Positions 22,347 to 36,166 are shown, counted from the first letter of the stretch. The stretch: 64,000 bases of DNA from Neckera pumila (GCA_963969595.1 OZ018415.1:18228001-18292000), one strand, 5' to 3'. Numbers and translations: made by a program. The notes: generated by a model from the sequence alone, not told the origin.

Positions 22347-25300
22347 TTAGAGGCTTGGTAGGCTGATGTAGAACTTGGTGTTACTATAATCTTCCAAAAG
22401 AGGATTATAGCCATCAAGGGTTCTGGTCTTGGCCACTTGGGCACACTGTTCCATGAACTCAGCAGATGTGACCTGAGCAACCATCCCAGCATCCGAGAAG
22501 AGAATTACACGAGCAACTTTCGACGCAATCTCATGGGCAAGCATGTAGGAGCTTTAAGAGATGACATGCCCCCTAACCCCTAATTTCCCAAGCTAAAAAT
22601 AAAAAGTCCACTTCGGACGCTAATAGTTGAGTATAGAAACTTCCAAAACATATTTCTAGCTTTAAAAAACGTGGGGTACGAATTCTTCGTTCTGTTGGTA
22701 AATTTTCTGACATTCCTTAAAGCTTCCTAAGCGATTCATTCACCACTGTTGGCGAATGACCAACAGTGGCTAATCTACAATCAAACGCTTACCACCGTTG
22801 AGATGCGTTTGCTCGTTTCCATCTCCACAGATCCAGTCGCAGCATAATGATCCAAGCGTTCCAACAGCTGAAAATCTGTTGGAAAGAATATATCTGCATT
22901 TCCCTGGAAGAGTGTCGTCACAGGTTACGTCTTGCTACGATTAGGCTCCATTTCTATGCATATTGGCATGTAGAGGCCTATTGGTGTAGAGCTTCTACAA
23001 ATCAAGCTTGAAATGATGTGGTATGAAGAAGAGGAGATTTAGCAAATTATTTACATGGCTACTTATATTCACAGACTAATGGTAGGGTTGACAGTGCATG
23101 GAATCAACTGGAGTGTACCATGGCCTCCAGATAACTGGAATGGTCCTTCGTTTCTCCATTTTCCTGCAGCGATAAATTCGTGTGGTCTATATCAGGAAAA
23201 AGCATTCACAAATTTCACTTCTAATAACATCAACAAAGATTGCTTAACACAAACTTGAAATAAACTGCATAATACCATGTTTGACATGCAGTTCTACACA
23301 ATGCTATCATCACTACCTTGCCAGAAATGCATGATGACACGTAAGAGTATACCTTACTGGCCACAATAGGCGCACGCGCTCCAGAAATAGTGACATCAGG
23401 CAGGCTACTGAAATCGGAAGTAATGAGGGCCATATTGGGACGCACCCTGTGAATAGTTTCTAATAACTGCTGAAAGACCAAACGCAAAGGTTAGCGCATT
23501 AGCATATTTAACAATCCACTGAACCCCAAAATGCCCCAAAGTGGCCATCTCATATCTATAGGGGTTGAAACAAATCATTTAGGTAACAGTACCAATAGAA
23601 AGAAGAATCATACCCTCCAATCATTCAACAAAAGAAACAAATTCTGAAAGTTACTACTTCGTATAATCGATACCGAAGTGGGGCTTCCAAAGCGGACTTT
23701 CTATATTTACCTTGGGAAATTAGGGGTTGAAGTGCAAAGAGTTGAACAAACTGGACATTCAGAATTACTTCTTCCATAATCTTTGTCGCAGCTAAAAGTG
23801 ATGACGAGTATAGAAACACAAGCACTGCATAGAGTGAGGATAAAGTAAGCACCAGGCAACCAGTGGGTATCCAAGAAAGCTCAGAGAAATGAAGCAGTCT
23901 GGATAATGAAGACTTCGCAGCTGCTACTAGTGATGAGGTTCCAGGAACTTCAGCAACCACATCAAGGCAACGTTTAATGAGAGGGTCTTGACGTGGTCGC
24001 CGCTCCTCAACGAGATTATTGCTGCAAATCACCATCGTCACTGTGAGTTACTCCTGGAGGATGACTTCTGGCTAACATCACAATAACCACTCACTGCTTC
24101 TACACAGCGAAAGAGTTCATTGATACCTATTCTGGTTCCGTACAACCCAGGTTTCCAACCAGGGGGACTTGGGTGTCTCCCTGTACACTAGATCATGAGG
24201 AAGATTGTCCAGCACCTGCATGATCCAACAAATTACGTAAATCACACTATTCACTCTAGTAGAAAATCCAACGCCCAGAGTTATTCTCGAAAACGTAGCC
24301 ACGTTTCAATCGTTTAGTTTAGAAACTGCCTCAAATTGCGTTACAAAGGGCAACGTTTAAAGTAGCTAGATTTTCTACTGCAGTCATGAAGTTTAGCAGT
24401 GATTTGAAAACAAAATATGGGCGGTCTCTTGTTTGAAGCATCAAAGGTAACCTGCTGACTCACACTCGAATTTGTGAGGGGCTTTGTTGCTAAACCTAAA
24501 GCCTCTCACTGGGATCCATAAAAGCAAGTACAATCATATGTAAGCATATCGTGATATCATTAGAGAGACTAACAAATGCAATAGATACTATCGCCATACT
24601 CGAAAAAATAAAACGCATTTTAAAGAAATTCGCACTCTTCCAGACGCCCGTCTGGAACCTCGGATCTACACCAGTACTAGTTTATAGAGCGTTGTGCACT
24701 TGAATGTAACAACTTTGGCACTCTGAAACACGCAATTTTAACAAATTTAGCCATTAGTTTTGTGAATGACATTATAGCACTTTGGTTGTTGAAGACATTG
24801 ACTGGGTTTGAGGTGTACCTCGAACATCACAACATAACAAGGATCAGTGTTCGCCATTCCTGCACTTTACAATCTCCCAACAAAATCTTTCAGATTCTCC
24901 GAGAAAACCAGCATACACAGTGGAGCAACCCAGTCCTTAAACAGCAGATAGAGGAAACGGCTGACAGAATCATAGAGAGGCACAGAATGACGACCTGAGT
25001 ACACTAGTAATTGGTTTGCCCTACAACAGAGACTACATGCTGTTGTTCTATAATTTGACGGACGACTATAAAAAGCAGAAACGTACCCCAGGTGCGTGGA
25101 TCACTGGCACTACCGCAATTAACCATGAAATGGCCGCTATGACTTTTCACAGCTCCTACTCGGGCCTTCTGCTTTCTGGCTAATTCAGCACTAATCTCCA
25201 CTGATCTGGCAAGATGAAAAATAAAGACTTGCTTTAGTTGGTCCCAGAATGAAAACATATGTGATTCCCAGCGTTGTTCTTCAATCTTGAAACGAGGTTT

Positions 25301-28036
25301 CATTAGGAATGCATATAAAAAGTTCGACAGCCTAAATGCGAGTCATATGTAGATGGCATAAGAATAACCCTTAAAGGGACCAAGAATTTATAATTTGAAA
25401 GTACCAATTAGAGAAATCATACTTTTAGAAATATATCAAATGAGGCCAAATTTTATATCACCAGAAACAGCGTAGAACATTGCAGGTGGTGACCCAAAAA
25501 TAAGTAAAATTAAGTAAGTCATATAGGGACTATATGACTAACTCAAAATTCCTGAAAGAAATATGAGGTCAACATGGGCTTTTGATCGTTTAGGGGTTAA
25601 GAATCATAGGTGAGGCTGGAATATGAACAAAACTTTGGAGTTAGAGTCACTAACGTGTATGTCATAGTTTTGTAAACATTGGGAGCCCTTAATTTGAAAT
25701 AAGTGAGAATATTATTTGCACCAGTTCCAGTCCCTCCCCCAACTTCATATATCTGCAGATCAGGTCGATTGTTATTGCAGAAACCAAGAGTGAATAGTCA
25801 AAATCAAGAGGAGAAAAATACACGGTTATAGCCTAAGGATAAGGCAATGATGGAACACTGAGCTATCAATCAGTACAACATCAAGTATGCATGATACTAA
25901 ATGCCCGTTTACATTTGCGTAAACAAGATTTTAAGGCTAGCTTTGAGGATTGGACATTTCAACCATAGTTTAAGAAACCTAACAATGTGATTGGTTGAAA
26001 GTTGGAGAGTAGGTCTTAAGGGGTTTACACTCTGTCGAGAGAACCATGGGGAAAGAATCTAGATCATGGATGACAGAATGAAATGGATGCTTACATGGCA
26101 AAAACTTTGGCAAATTGTTTCGTTTTGCCAATTTTGTGGAGTGCTCCAAATACAATCGATCCACAAAATGGTCAAGAGATGTAACCAACTTAGCCCAACC
26201 AGCCTAGTAATTTTCAATGAATTGCCATATTATCCTATAACATACTGTCCTCTGGATTTCAAATTGGTATGTTTTGGCCTCAACTCTTTCCCTGTCGTCC
26301 AGACTTGTCTGGAGAAAGGCAAACCAGGCCTAGGAGGGAATGAGGGACACAATCATGCAACACGTCCTTCAGGTTTGTCCAGGAAACTACACACTATTTG
26401 GGGTATTTCTTGCTAAACCCTGTTCCCACTAGGAAATCACAAGAAGGAATAAAGGTACTGCACATATTGTTCCCATAGAAATCCATACCTTGAGCGGGGC
26501 TGAAGGATCCATGGTACGCAAAATGTACTCAGCAACAGCATAACCATACCACGGCTGCAACCAGCAAGACGAAAGAAAAAGCTCAGACAAGTGGTCAAAT
26601 GTACTGCAGTACACATTCGAATGAAAGAAACTCGTACATAAGGCTCATTCGAATGAAAGAAAATTACCTGGAAAACCTCCACTGGTGTAAACCAAGCTAT
26701 GTCATGCTGCTTATACAACTTACTCAAATACTCATTGTAGGCTGCTCGTCCTGCAACATGTCGGGGCACCTTTGAGGACCCAAATCCGCAAACCAAGAGT
26801 GAATTCCCATTGCTTGGTACTAACAACAATTGCTAAAACCACACATGAGGAAAAGAAGGAGGCCATGAAACTTGCCTTGGATGCGATCGAACCAGATAGG
26901 CTCTGGAATGGCACCTACTGCATCCGATTTAGCAGCAAAATACCCCAAGTGAGGTTCGTATAACGCAGAATAAATATAGTCCCGAACCTGAGAACCGGAA
27001 ACAGCACTATTAGAGCTCTAGTTTGAACCCTAAACCCTAAACCCAAGGCATGCGCATCCCAAAACTAATGTTTTAATATGGTAAGTAGGCTAATCACAAC
27101 ACACTGCACACATTCCGTAAATTTTGGGACGTCTAAAATTCGCGTTAAGAATGCTTGCCCAAAGACTGCATCTACAAGGGGAATGCACAAAAAATCACAC
27201 AAATCTCATTCCATTGACAATCAATCTATCAGTTGACTTGATAGCCGTCAATTCAGTTTTCATACAAACAATCAAATATCTCCACAAGAAATGTGAAGAG
27301 ATTTTATTAATTATGTATTAGTGAACATAGGTTCGAAGTTAGTGTCTCGTTCCATTGCCGATCAACCTACTAATACACATTAAGTTTTTCCAGTCAGATT
27401 TCACACGAATGTAACCAACACAATCAAGTATCACCACCAAAAAATCGAATAATGCTTTCAAATTGCGTTGTAGGCTCAAAGTTGGTGTGTATATCTACTC
27501 ATGACATATCTACTAAAAGAATCCGACTTACTAGAAGAGGCTTTTGCCTCGTCATATCAGGAGCCATGTCCTGAGTCGATAAGCCGGCCACACGACAATG
27601 CTGGTGTCCACCAAAGTTTGGACTCCTGCCCTGCCCATTGCCAAGCCCTACAAAATCGTAAAAACACAAAAAAATTAAAAAACTAAAAAAAATTGGAAAG
27701 AGCTCCATTTCTATACTCAAATTAGAAGACATTTCCAATCTAACAATCCAAAGATTGAAGTGGATTAACCTAGCTAGAAGCCCACAATGCAATCCTTGGA
27801 CCTCATGACATATTTTCACACTTGAATTTCAAGAAATGCAACCCCGCAATTACGAGTTACCGCGAGTCGTAGCGGAGAGAGGATTGTACGTATGTCTGGA
27901 GAAACACGAATGATACGATTGCAGTGGATTGTTCTTCGCATTTGAAAATCAGGAAAACAGAATAGAACCCAACAAGAGGAAGAAGCTTACATGAAGCGAG
28001 GTGGCGCAGGAGAGTGTGTTGTGCCTTGAGTCTCAT
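22347..28036 (-). CDS. MidA/NDUFAF7-type methyltransferase (DUF185), mitochondrial
   Basis: Fourteen exons join in frame with consistent phases to give about 445 residues: 28036-27991, 27647-27532, 26987-26876, 26750-26668, 26554-26489, 25752-25655, 25205-25087, 24859-24819, 24215-24127, 24021-23853, 23469-23353, 23163-23119, 22903-22793, 22472-22347. The SAM-binding motif I is YEVGGGTGTG (about residues 143-152). Other family signatures are DIAWFTPVEVF, TDPCYVVMFEVLDNLPHDLV, ITSDFSSLPDV, DADIFFPTDF and GYNPLLEDYSNTKFYIS. The basic N-terminus MRLKAQHTLLRHLAS fits a mitochondrial presequence. Known relatives (human NDUFAF7, Dictyostelium MidA) methylate an Arg of a complex I subunit during assembly; that role here is inferred. 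The intron after exon 3 starts with GC (ggcaagt). The ATG at 28,036 is the first in frame. Confidence 0.93.
27022..27045. promoter_or_regulatory. Telo-box repeat in intron
   Basis: Three consecutive plant telomere-type units (aaccctaaaccctaaaccc) lie in intron 2 of the methyltransferase gene. Similar short runs occur at about 39,918, 40,350 and 42,185-42,215. Telo-boxes are known plant promoter and Polycomb-associated motifs. A regulatory role in an intron is a guess. Confidence 0.35.
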
Positions 28037-28139
28037 CTCCGAATCCTTGTGCAAAGCGGCATGAATGGGCAGAATGGGCACAAGCACGAAAGAAAATGGC
28101 GATGGCGGAACCAAAGAAATGGCGATTGAAAGCCAGTGA

Positions 28140-29540
28140 AGCCTTGTTCAAACACTACAGTACTGGTGGGGTGAGACTAAAAGGATAGGGGAGAAATGAA
28201 CATTTTACCTTCGCGGAGAGAATGTACAACATGGGATCATTCTAGAGCAATTTTTATTGCCTCAGGACGTGCTGGTATTAAATCTTGTCGTTCAAACATC
28301 AATGTCTCGAGTTTTGGTGAAAACTCATAACTTATCTATATGGTGTTTAAATAATGCATGTTAATGTGACTTGAAATCCATATTCACTTGTAAATAAGAC
28401 CTAATAAAAATGATTTATTTGAAATAAATGTGACTGTACTAAGTTGCTATTAGTAACAATTACTGGTGTGCTTACTTTTGCAGTATGATTTTGAGTGGAA
28501 GGAGTGGTGGGATTTAAAAGGGCAAAGTATATGTGTGATGCTCCTAAATCCCACAACTCCCTCTATACCAAGCATTCCATTCAATAACATCTTGGTAAGA
28601 ATATTTTCATCTCTTAAACTATGTATAGAAAATATCAATCTATTGGATTTCTTTTTAATGGAAATATCAATCAACGAGACATTTTTCCTTAACTTGCAAG
28701 AATACTTTTTTCCTTAAGAGTATTGTCAAAGCTGAAGATTTTCAATGCCTGTAGATATATAAACTATCAATATTGAGTACGTAAACACTTAGAAATAAGC
28801 TACAAACTCAAATCACTCTAAATGATTTATTTTCTAAAGGAAATAGTAACTGCTTATAAAGCTAAATAATTCACAAACTAATTTATGACTACAGTGTGAG
28901 TCAAAGTATTTGTATATGTTGTAGCAAGGAAGAGAATGTTGCAATAGCATTTGTGACCCTCATATTTTCACACTTTTTATCTCAAAATTTTTTTTAATTT
29001 TATTTAACATCTTCAAATAATTATTTTGTTTGAATCCATTCTATAGCCAATGTTTAATGAACAAATAGCAAATTTTATGTTCACCATACAAGATTCAATT
29101 TAAATATGTTTTTTTATATTTTATATGCTCCTAACATTAAATGCATATTGTCTTTTTTATAATTTTGACTCAGAAATTTGATAATTTTTTATTTTGCAAA
29201 GAGTAGTTTAAATCATTGAATACTATTAAAATAATTTTATTACATTTAAAAATGAAAATGAAAAATATAACTTGATGTCATTTGTAATAAATTTTCATTC
29301 ATAATAGCTTTTAAAGTTTTCAATTATAAATTATAAAAAAATTACTTTACTACCAACTTGCTAGAATATCCACTCCATTGTTTGCTTTTTGATATAAATT
29401 TAGAAGTGTTACGAATAGTGCAATATAAAATCTATATGTAACAAAGAATACATGATTTCATAATGTAGAATCAAAAAATGAAGAATAGAATTTATATGTG
29501 ACCATTTTCTACACTTTGGACAATTTTTTTGGATGTTTAA
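28140..29540. other. Promoter-side spacer of the methyltransferase gene, then AT-rich DNA
   Basis: The first few hundred bases upstream of 28,036 have moderate GC and probably include the promoter, but no TATA box could be assigned. Beyond about 28,300 the sequence is AT-rich without recognisable features. Confidence 0.4.
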
Positions 29541-29543
29541 TAA

Positions 29544-31385
29544 TCCCTAAAAGCCTGTTGTCCCTTTGGGGGACAAATGTGTTTTTGGGCAGGTACCTAC
29601 GGGCTAAAAGTTTCTCCTAATTTTTTGAAACTTTTTCTTGAGGTAGAAAAGCTGATTAGCTTCGTGGGGATACAATTTTCTTCACAATCGGTGCCCGAGA
29701 ACAAAAGTTATGACCAAATAAGCTCAAAATAGGGGACGGCGGGCAACAAAAAAAATTTGCACTTTTTTTTTTTTTCTTGGTATTTTTTTTCTCATAGATT
29801 ATATTTTTGTCTAACTTAAAAGCTTTGATTCATTTCATTTGGATTTATTATGAGAAAGTTATGGACATTCTTGTTTTGGGGGCAATTAGAGCATCTTTTT
29901 GAAAAAAATAACTTGTGGACTCATTTCTGAATGCAATTTTTACAATTTAAAAAATAAAATTTTTGGCATGGTTTAGTTTACTTGCTAGAACAATCTCACC
30001 ATTGGGATTAGTGCACTTTAATTCCATCTAAAATATATTAATATTTTAGATTTTCCTTCTATCTTGTACCTACTTCTACTTAACAATTTTTTTAATAATG
30101 AAAATTAAGTTTATTTTAATTCATTTTTTTCTGGTAGATTGTCAACTCAATTTTCCACTATAAACATTTAATCCCTAAAAGCCCATTGTCCCTTCAGGGA
30201 ACAAATGCGTTTTCGGGCAGGTACCTACGGGCAGAAATTTTCTCCTAATTTTTTGAAAGTTTTTTGAGAGGTAGAAAGACTGATTAGCTGTATGGGAATA
30301 TAATTTTTTTTACAATCGGTGCTCGGGAACAAAAGATATGACCAAATAAGCTCAAAACAAGGGACGGCAGGTAGCAAAAAAAGTTTGCACTTTTTTTTTT
30401 TTTTTTAGTATTTTTTTCTCATAGACCATATTTTTGTCTATCTAAAAAGCTTTGATTCATTTCATTTGGATTTGCTATGAGAAAGTTATGGACATTCTTA
30501 TTTTTTGGACAGTTACAAGCATCTTTTTGAAAAAAATAACTGTAGGATTCATTTCTAAATGCAATTTTTCAAATTTTTCAAATTTTTTCTTTTATCATGG
30601 TTAAGTTTACTTGCTAGAACAATCTCACCATTGGTACTAGTACATTTTAATACCATCTAAAATATATGAATATTTTAGATTTTCCTTTTATCTCGTACCT
30701 ACTTCTACTTAACAATTTTTTCAATAAAGAAAATTAAGTTTTTTTGAATTTTTTTTTTTGGGGTAGATTGTCAACTCAATTCTCCACTATAAACATTTAA
30801 AGCTCAAAACTTTGTAGTGTAAAAATTTTAAGTTAAAAATGTTCAAAGTCAAAAAATCTAGTCCCACAATGTGTTGAAAAAATTTGTTTTTTTCACTTTA
30901 AACGTAGATATCTTGCAATTTGTGCGGTCAAAAATTCTGAAATTTTTTCCACAAATTCTCATACTAGTTAGATGTAAGATCCTATAATTAGATGTGCAAA
31001 AGAAACATTTTTTATTTTTTTCACTCTGTGCTAAAAAAATGGCAGTTTTGGGTGTTTTTAGGCAAAAAAAAGGCCTTGGGCCTTTAGGGGTTAAAGCTCA
31101 AAACTCTGTAGTGCATAAGTTTTAGGTTAAAAATGTTCAAAGTCAAAAAACCTAGTCCCACAATGTGCTGAAAAACTTGTTTTTTTCACTTTGAACATAG
31201 GTATCTTGCAATTTGTGCGGTCAAAAATTCTGATTTTTTTTCCACACACTCTTATATTAGTTAGGTGCAAGATCCTATGGTTAGATGTGCAAAAAAAACT
31301 TTTTTAATTTTTTTTTCACTCTTTGCTAAAAAAATGGCAGTTTTGGGTGTTTTTTTGGTAGAAAATCACCTTGGACCTTTAGGGG
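29544..31385 (+). mobile_element. TTAA element A, ~920 bp, split by nested element B
   Basis: It begins TCCCTAAAAGCCTGTTGTCC and ends CCTTTAGGGG followed by TTAA (31,386-31,389). The two halves, 29,544-30,171 and 31,091-31,385, together give about 920 bp and align with elements at 30,172, 55,566, 58,054 and 62,886. It is interrupted by a complete second copy. There is no coding capacity, so it is non-autonomous. Confidence 0.85.
30172..31090 (+). mobile_element. TTAA element B, 919 bp, nested in A
   Basis: The ends are TCCCTAAAAGCCC and GGGCCTTTAGGGG, flanked by TTAA at 30,168-30,171 and 31,091-31,094. B itself contains the uninterrupted version of its host's site (aaacatttaaagctcaaaac), so the duplication of TTAA on insertion can be read directly. 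TTAA duplication with CCC..GGG tips is the piggyBac pattern; Kolobok elements also use TTAA but have different tips. Confidence 0.88.
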
Positions 31386-31389
31386 TTAA

Positions 31390-34300
31390 CCCCTAAGCGC
31401 TTGAAAGACCATTATATGGTCATTGTCAAATTTTGGGCATTTTTACGTGCAGAAAAAAACTTTTTTTTCAAACTTTTTTCTCTTTGAACAAACTAGGTTG
31501 GAAACACTTGTCTTTTAATTTTTATTCTCAAAACTAAGAAATCAAACAAATATTATAAAGAAAATAGCACAAAGTACTCAAAATTTATTTAGTGTTGGAA
31601 AATTTACTATTTTGTGTTGAGAAAGTGTTGTTGTTCTCATGATTAGATCTTATGTATTTCTTACAAATCAATAACAGGACGTATGGGCCCTAGAGAATCA
31701 CCTACAAAATCATATATTGAAGAAAGTTGGGATTGGTTATAAAAAATAAAAATTTTCATTAGTAATCTTTATTTCTAAAACAATGAAAATAGCTATAAAG
31801 ATGCAACAATGTAGACTATCTGTAGACTATCTGTAGACTATCTGTAATGAATGCATAATGTCTAGAACTTTTGGGCCAAAATGGAATCTCTGCAATGTCT
31901 TTTTGTAGGTAGCTAGAGGTTGAAGTACTAATTGTCTTTAATGTAGGTTCAGTTGTAGAATCCTTCATGTCTTGAAATAAAACTTGTACATGTTCAAATG
32001 AAAGATCCTTCCAATCATTGTTGTGTAAGTTGGATGTTACTTTAAATTGGTAAGCTTGAAATGAAGATAATCCACCAAATAGTATTCACCTTTACATTTT
32101 TCATGCTTGTGTTTTAATTAACGTGCTTTCTATTGTACTATAGTCAATGTCATAGAAATCGATGGAGATCTTAAATCAAATTTTAGTCTTTGAGACCATT
32201 GTTGCTTTGCAAGGATTCATTTTGGATTTGGCAGACTATTGTTGTAAATTTTTCTTTGCTATTGTATTTTTTTTTTGCAAAAATCTAGTTTCTAAATAAC
32301 TACGACTATAAGCCTACTTTATTTAAACCCTAGGGATTTTATGCAAGTGAACTCTAAATTTAATCTTTGGAATTGCTTCAATCATCAAAATATGTATTCA
32401 ATTTTTGTAGTACAAATTGTACTAAGTCAAGGTTATAGGGCTATAAAGCTGCTCAATTTAGAGACAAGAGCGTCTCAAAAATGTCATGGAATAAACCCCT
32501 AAAGAACGGAGCCTGTAGTGACGTGCTCAAACTTGAATGTGTGCTTAATTACATAATAATAAAATGATAGATAAAACAATTAGTATTACCAGTAGGAAAA
32601 AACATGAGTGTATTGCTAAACATAAGCGTCACCTGATGGGGTCCATAAAAATTGTGTAATTATATTAAAATTCATTTTTTTTTATTTCCATTTTTATTTT
32701 TCATTTTTTTGCTTTTTGCTTTTTCTACTTTTCATTTCTACATACAATACATACCTATATAAATACACATATAGTTACATGCATACATATACAATTTTTG
32801 GGATAAATTTTAGATAAAATCTAGTAAACACACATGTATATATATTCAACTTTTGGGATAAATTCAAGATAACATCTAAAAAAAATATAAATATATACAT
32901 ACATTTATTTACTTAAATACTTGATTTTTTGAATAAATTCTAATTGAGTAAATTCTAGATTAAATCTATACAACAAAAAATGATAGATATACATGTGAAT
33001 GCTACAAATAGTTTGTTGTATTCAAAGAATAAGAAAATGGATATGAAGTTTTTTTTAAAAAGGATTGGCCATCACTTCTTTGTCAATTACAAATGACTTA
33101 TCAATGGTTGTTGGCAATGACACAAGGGACACTAGTAGCAAACTTATTCTTGAAAGGCGCAAGGCCCCATGACCAAGGTAGTCATCAAAATACTCCAATT
33201 AGTGGACCTATAGATGCATCTTTATTTTTGCAGTAACCAATGAAGTCATCCACTTGACACTTTTGGTCTTCAACATTTTTCAAAGGTTAAAGAACATTAT
33301 ATACGTATCTTCAATCAAAATATTTTTAAGAAAAAAGAGATACTTAACATGTGGTCATAAGCCTCAATAGCTTTCTATTAGAATGCAAATGGGGCTAATG
33401 GATGTAAATGGTCCCACCTTAGTCCCCTAGTCATATTGAAGAAGTATATAAGTTCTCCAAGATGCAAAGATGCAAGGAAAATGAGCAAGCATTGCAATAG
33501 AACTCAGGGCTATAACTTTGGGTTTGTCTAAGATAGTCTACTCTAAAAGTGCCCATGCTCTAAAAGCGATTATGATACAAAGGTACATTTTGTTTTCCTC
33601 AATATGCCTGCAATGTCCTTATACATTTCAAAGGGTGGTTGCTTTTAGTGACCACTGCATTTCAACTTCAAAAATTCATCATTAATTCCATGAAGGTCCA
33701 AAAAATATAAAATAACCTGGGGTAGATGTCAATTCCATTTTTCTTTCTACAAAAATTTACTAAAACTTATTTTTAGGAGTTAAGCTTCCCCCAAAAGGTA
33801 AATCATTTAAGAAAAGACTACATTACCATATTTGGAGAGTCACACGGGAAATGCCTAAATAAAATTTTTGCATTTTGAAAGGTCAACCTCACCTTGCACC
33901 AATCACAAGATGACAAATGACTTACTTTATGCCAAATCTAACCAGGGCTTTTTTTTTTAGCTTTCTAGTGCCAGATTGAACCAACAAAAAAAATTTGGCT
34001 AAAAAATGGCAAAAAATTATGAAATATTTTGCCAAAACCTTGGATTAAAAAAACAACTTGGATGAAATTGCCAAATTCGATGGATGAAAACAAAATTATA
34101 GACATATGATACGATATTTTCTATCCAATATGTGGATGAATGCTGAAATTTGGAGCACCACTATAATATTTTATATCGCCACTTTGGCACTTCATAAAAA
34201 ATGAAAAAGGATGCCCTGAATCTGACCATCACGTAGGTTTCTAACTCCCTGACAATCAAGAGTTAATTTTCTCCATAACCGAGTTACCAGTCGCATTGAG

Positions 34301-34598
34301 GATGCTCCAAGTTACAAAAAATCAAACAAGTGACTGCAGAACTGGTTTTCAACAATTATAGCAAACTACCGGAAATCAAAGTTCGCAATTGCATCTCAAC
34401 TTCACATTCATTTGGAGGCATTTTAGTGAAGACATCCTCCCAACTGTTCTGGAGTCTACAACCTTCTGAGGTATCAATGCAAGCTAACAGCCGAAGTTTT
34501 CAAATTGACTCCCCAAATTTTCAATTTAAAAGATTTGGTGTGACAATATTGTCATACTAATTTGAATCTATTACCATTATGATAGTACACTATTCTTG
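31390..34598. other. Repeat-derived AT-rich block starting with another TTAA-element 5' end
   Basis: CCCCTAAGCGCTTGAAAG at 31,390 abuts the TTAA of element A, so two elements share one TTAA. A further end-like CCCCTAAAGAACGG lies at about 32,492. An 11-bp unit (gtagactatct) is repeated three times at 31,811-31,843. Matching 3' ends could not be assigned and no gene was recognised. Confidence 0.5.
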
Positions 34599-34599
34599 A

Positions 34600-35526
34600 C
34601 TCCTAAAGTTTTTTGACTAGGTTTTCACCAAAATGCTCCAAAACTGTCATTTTTAATACAAATACCAAATTTTAGGAAAAAAACATTTTTGGACACATGT
34701 AACCATAGGATCTTATAGTATATTGGTTTGCAAAGAGGTGGAAAATTTTTCAAAAACTTTCACCTTGTAGATTGCAAAATATTAGTGTTTGAATTGACAA
34801 AAATCCTTTCTTTGGCCTTGCAAAAAATCAGGCAATTGCTTATCACAAGGTTACATTTGCATGCAAAAATGTCCAAATTGTTGGTGCTTCTTTGAATTCA
34901 TTCTTCAAGGCAAATTGGCTACATGCTTGAAAAACTTCAAGATTGTTTAGAATTGTACAACTTATAGGGAAATAATAATAAGTAAAAAGAAGAAGAGAAT
35001 GATTCAAAATACTAAAATGTTAAGAATTTAGTTATGGAATTGAAAAATGCCAATTCCAATGGTTGAACTCTTGTAATAAATCATTTGCATCATCTAATTT
35101 TATTTTTTTCAAAAAATATTGAAAATTGAGTTAGTTCAAGGAATTCAAAGTTTATATTAGAGTAGAGATTCTATAACTACCTACAAACTAAAATTGTGAT
35201 CTCATTAGTCAAAATGGAATGATGAAAAATCTATAAAATCTCTATATATAAACTATAAAATCAATTTCAAATATTTATTTCTTAAAAAAGTGATTTTTAA
35301 AGAATTTTTTGGGTTGCCCGAGCTGCCTGTGGAGCAATGAAAATTATATATTATGCAATAGTTTTTTAACCATGTAGTCAAAAATTATAGAAATTGTTGT
35401 ACCTTAAAGCTATTCCTCAAACACATGTTGTGTGAAAATTTCAATGAAAATAAACAAAAATTCCATTTGTAGTGAGCTACCCAAAATTGCTATGTTGCCA
35501 AAAAACACCGTTCAATGCTTTAGGGG
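34600..35526 (-). mobile_element. TTAA element D, 927 bp, reverse orientation
   Basis: The plus-strand left end is CTCCTAAAG (preceded by TTGA, a mutated TTAA) and the right end is GCTTTAGGGG followed by TTAA (35,527-35,530). The reverse complement aligns along its length with the element at 58,054-58,966, including 'tggacacatgtaacc' and 'ggtgcttctttg'. Non-coding. Confidence 0.78.
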
Positions 35527-35530
35527 TTAA

Positions 35531-36160
35531 TATAGTCATATCAACTTGTAGGATTGTTCAATATAGATGGGTGACATATCGAAGTGGTTTGAAACCTTGT
35601 ATGACCTTTTTCATAGCTAAATCCTTTCCCTCAAAGAGTGTATGTGAATTGAAGATTTTAAGAAAAAAGTTCTCACTTGCACTTGCGATGGAGGGGGAGG
35701 TTGCAATAAGAAGATATGTCTGAAAGAATGAAGTGCTCAATTCTTATTTTTTCTCTCTGCTTGAATACGCTTCTGAACATGATCCATATCATCAGGGAAG
35801 AGATACCAGAAGAACAATAGTGTGAATGACACTGAACGCACTCAATAGTGTGTATGATGCACTCAAGCGGGTCTTGTGACAGCAATTACTGGAGCCGAAA
35901 TTCAGTATGGATCAATTCCGAGGCATCAGCAATTCGTATTGGACTAACATGCAGAATTTGAATCTTGGCAGCACCACCTCGAATCAGGAAGTTGATGAAC
36001 GATAGATGCTAATTAATTCTGTGTTTTAAACTACCAAAATTATCTGTACAAAGCTGAAATGCCACCAAGAGATCTGTACATCTCAATGAACTAAAAAGCA
36101 AAAACAATCCAGTACCCTGCAAAATTTTGAAGGCTGGTTTCAAACTACACAAAATTTATG
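35531..36160. other. Spacer downstream of THG1
   Basis: No gene recognised. Sequence close to 36,160 is the likely 3' untranslated region of the minus-strand THG1 gene. Confidence 0.4.
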
Positions 36161-36166
36161 TCGTGG

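Noticed and set aside
32641..33060. Possible microRNA precursor or tRNA in the AT-rich stretch
   Set aside because: No cloverleaf, no B-box-like GTTCGAATCC, and only poor AT pairing.
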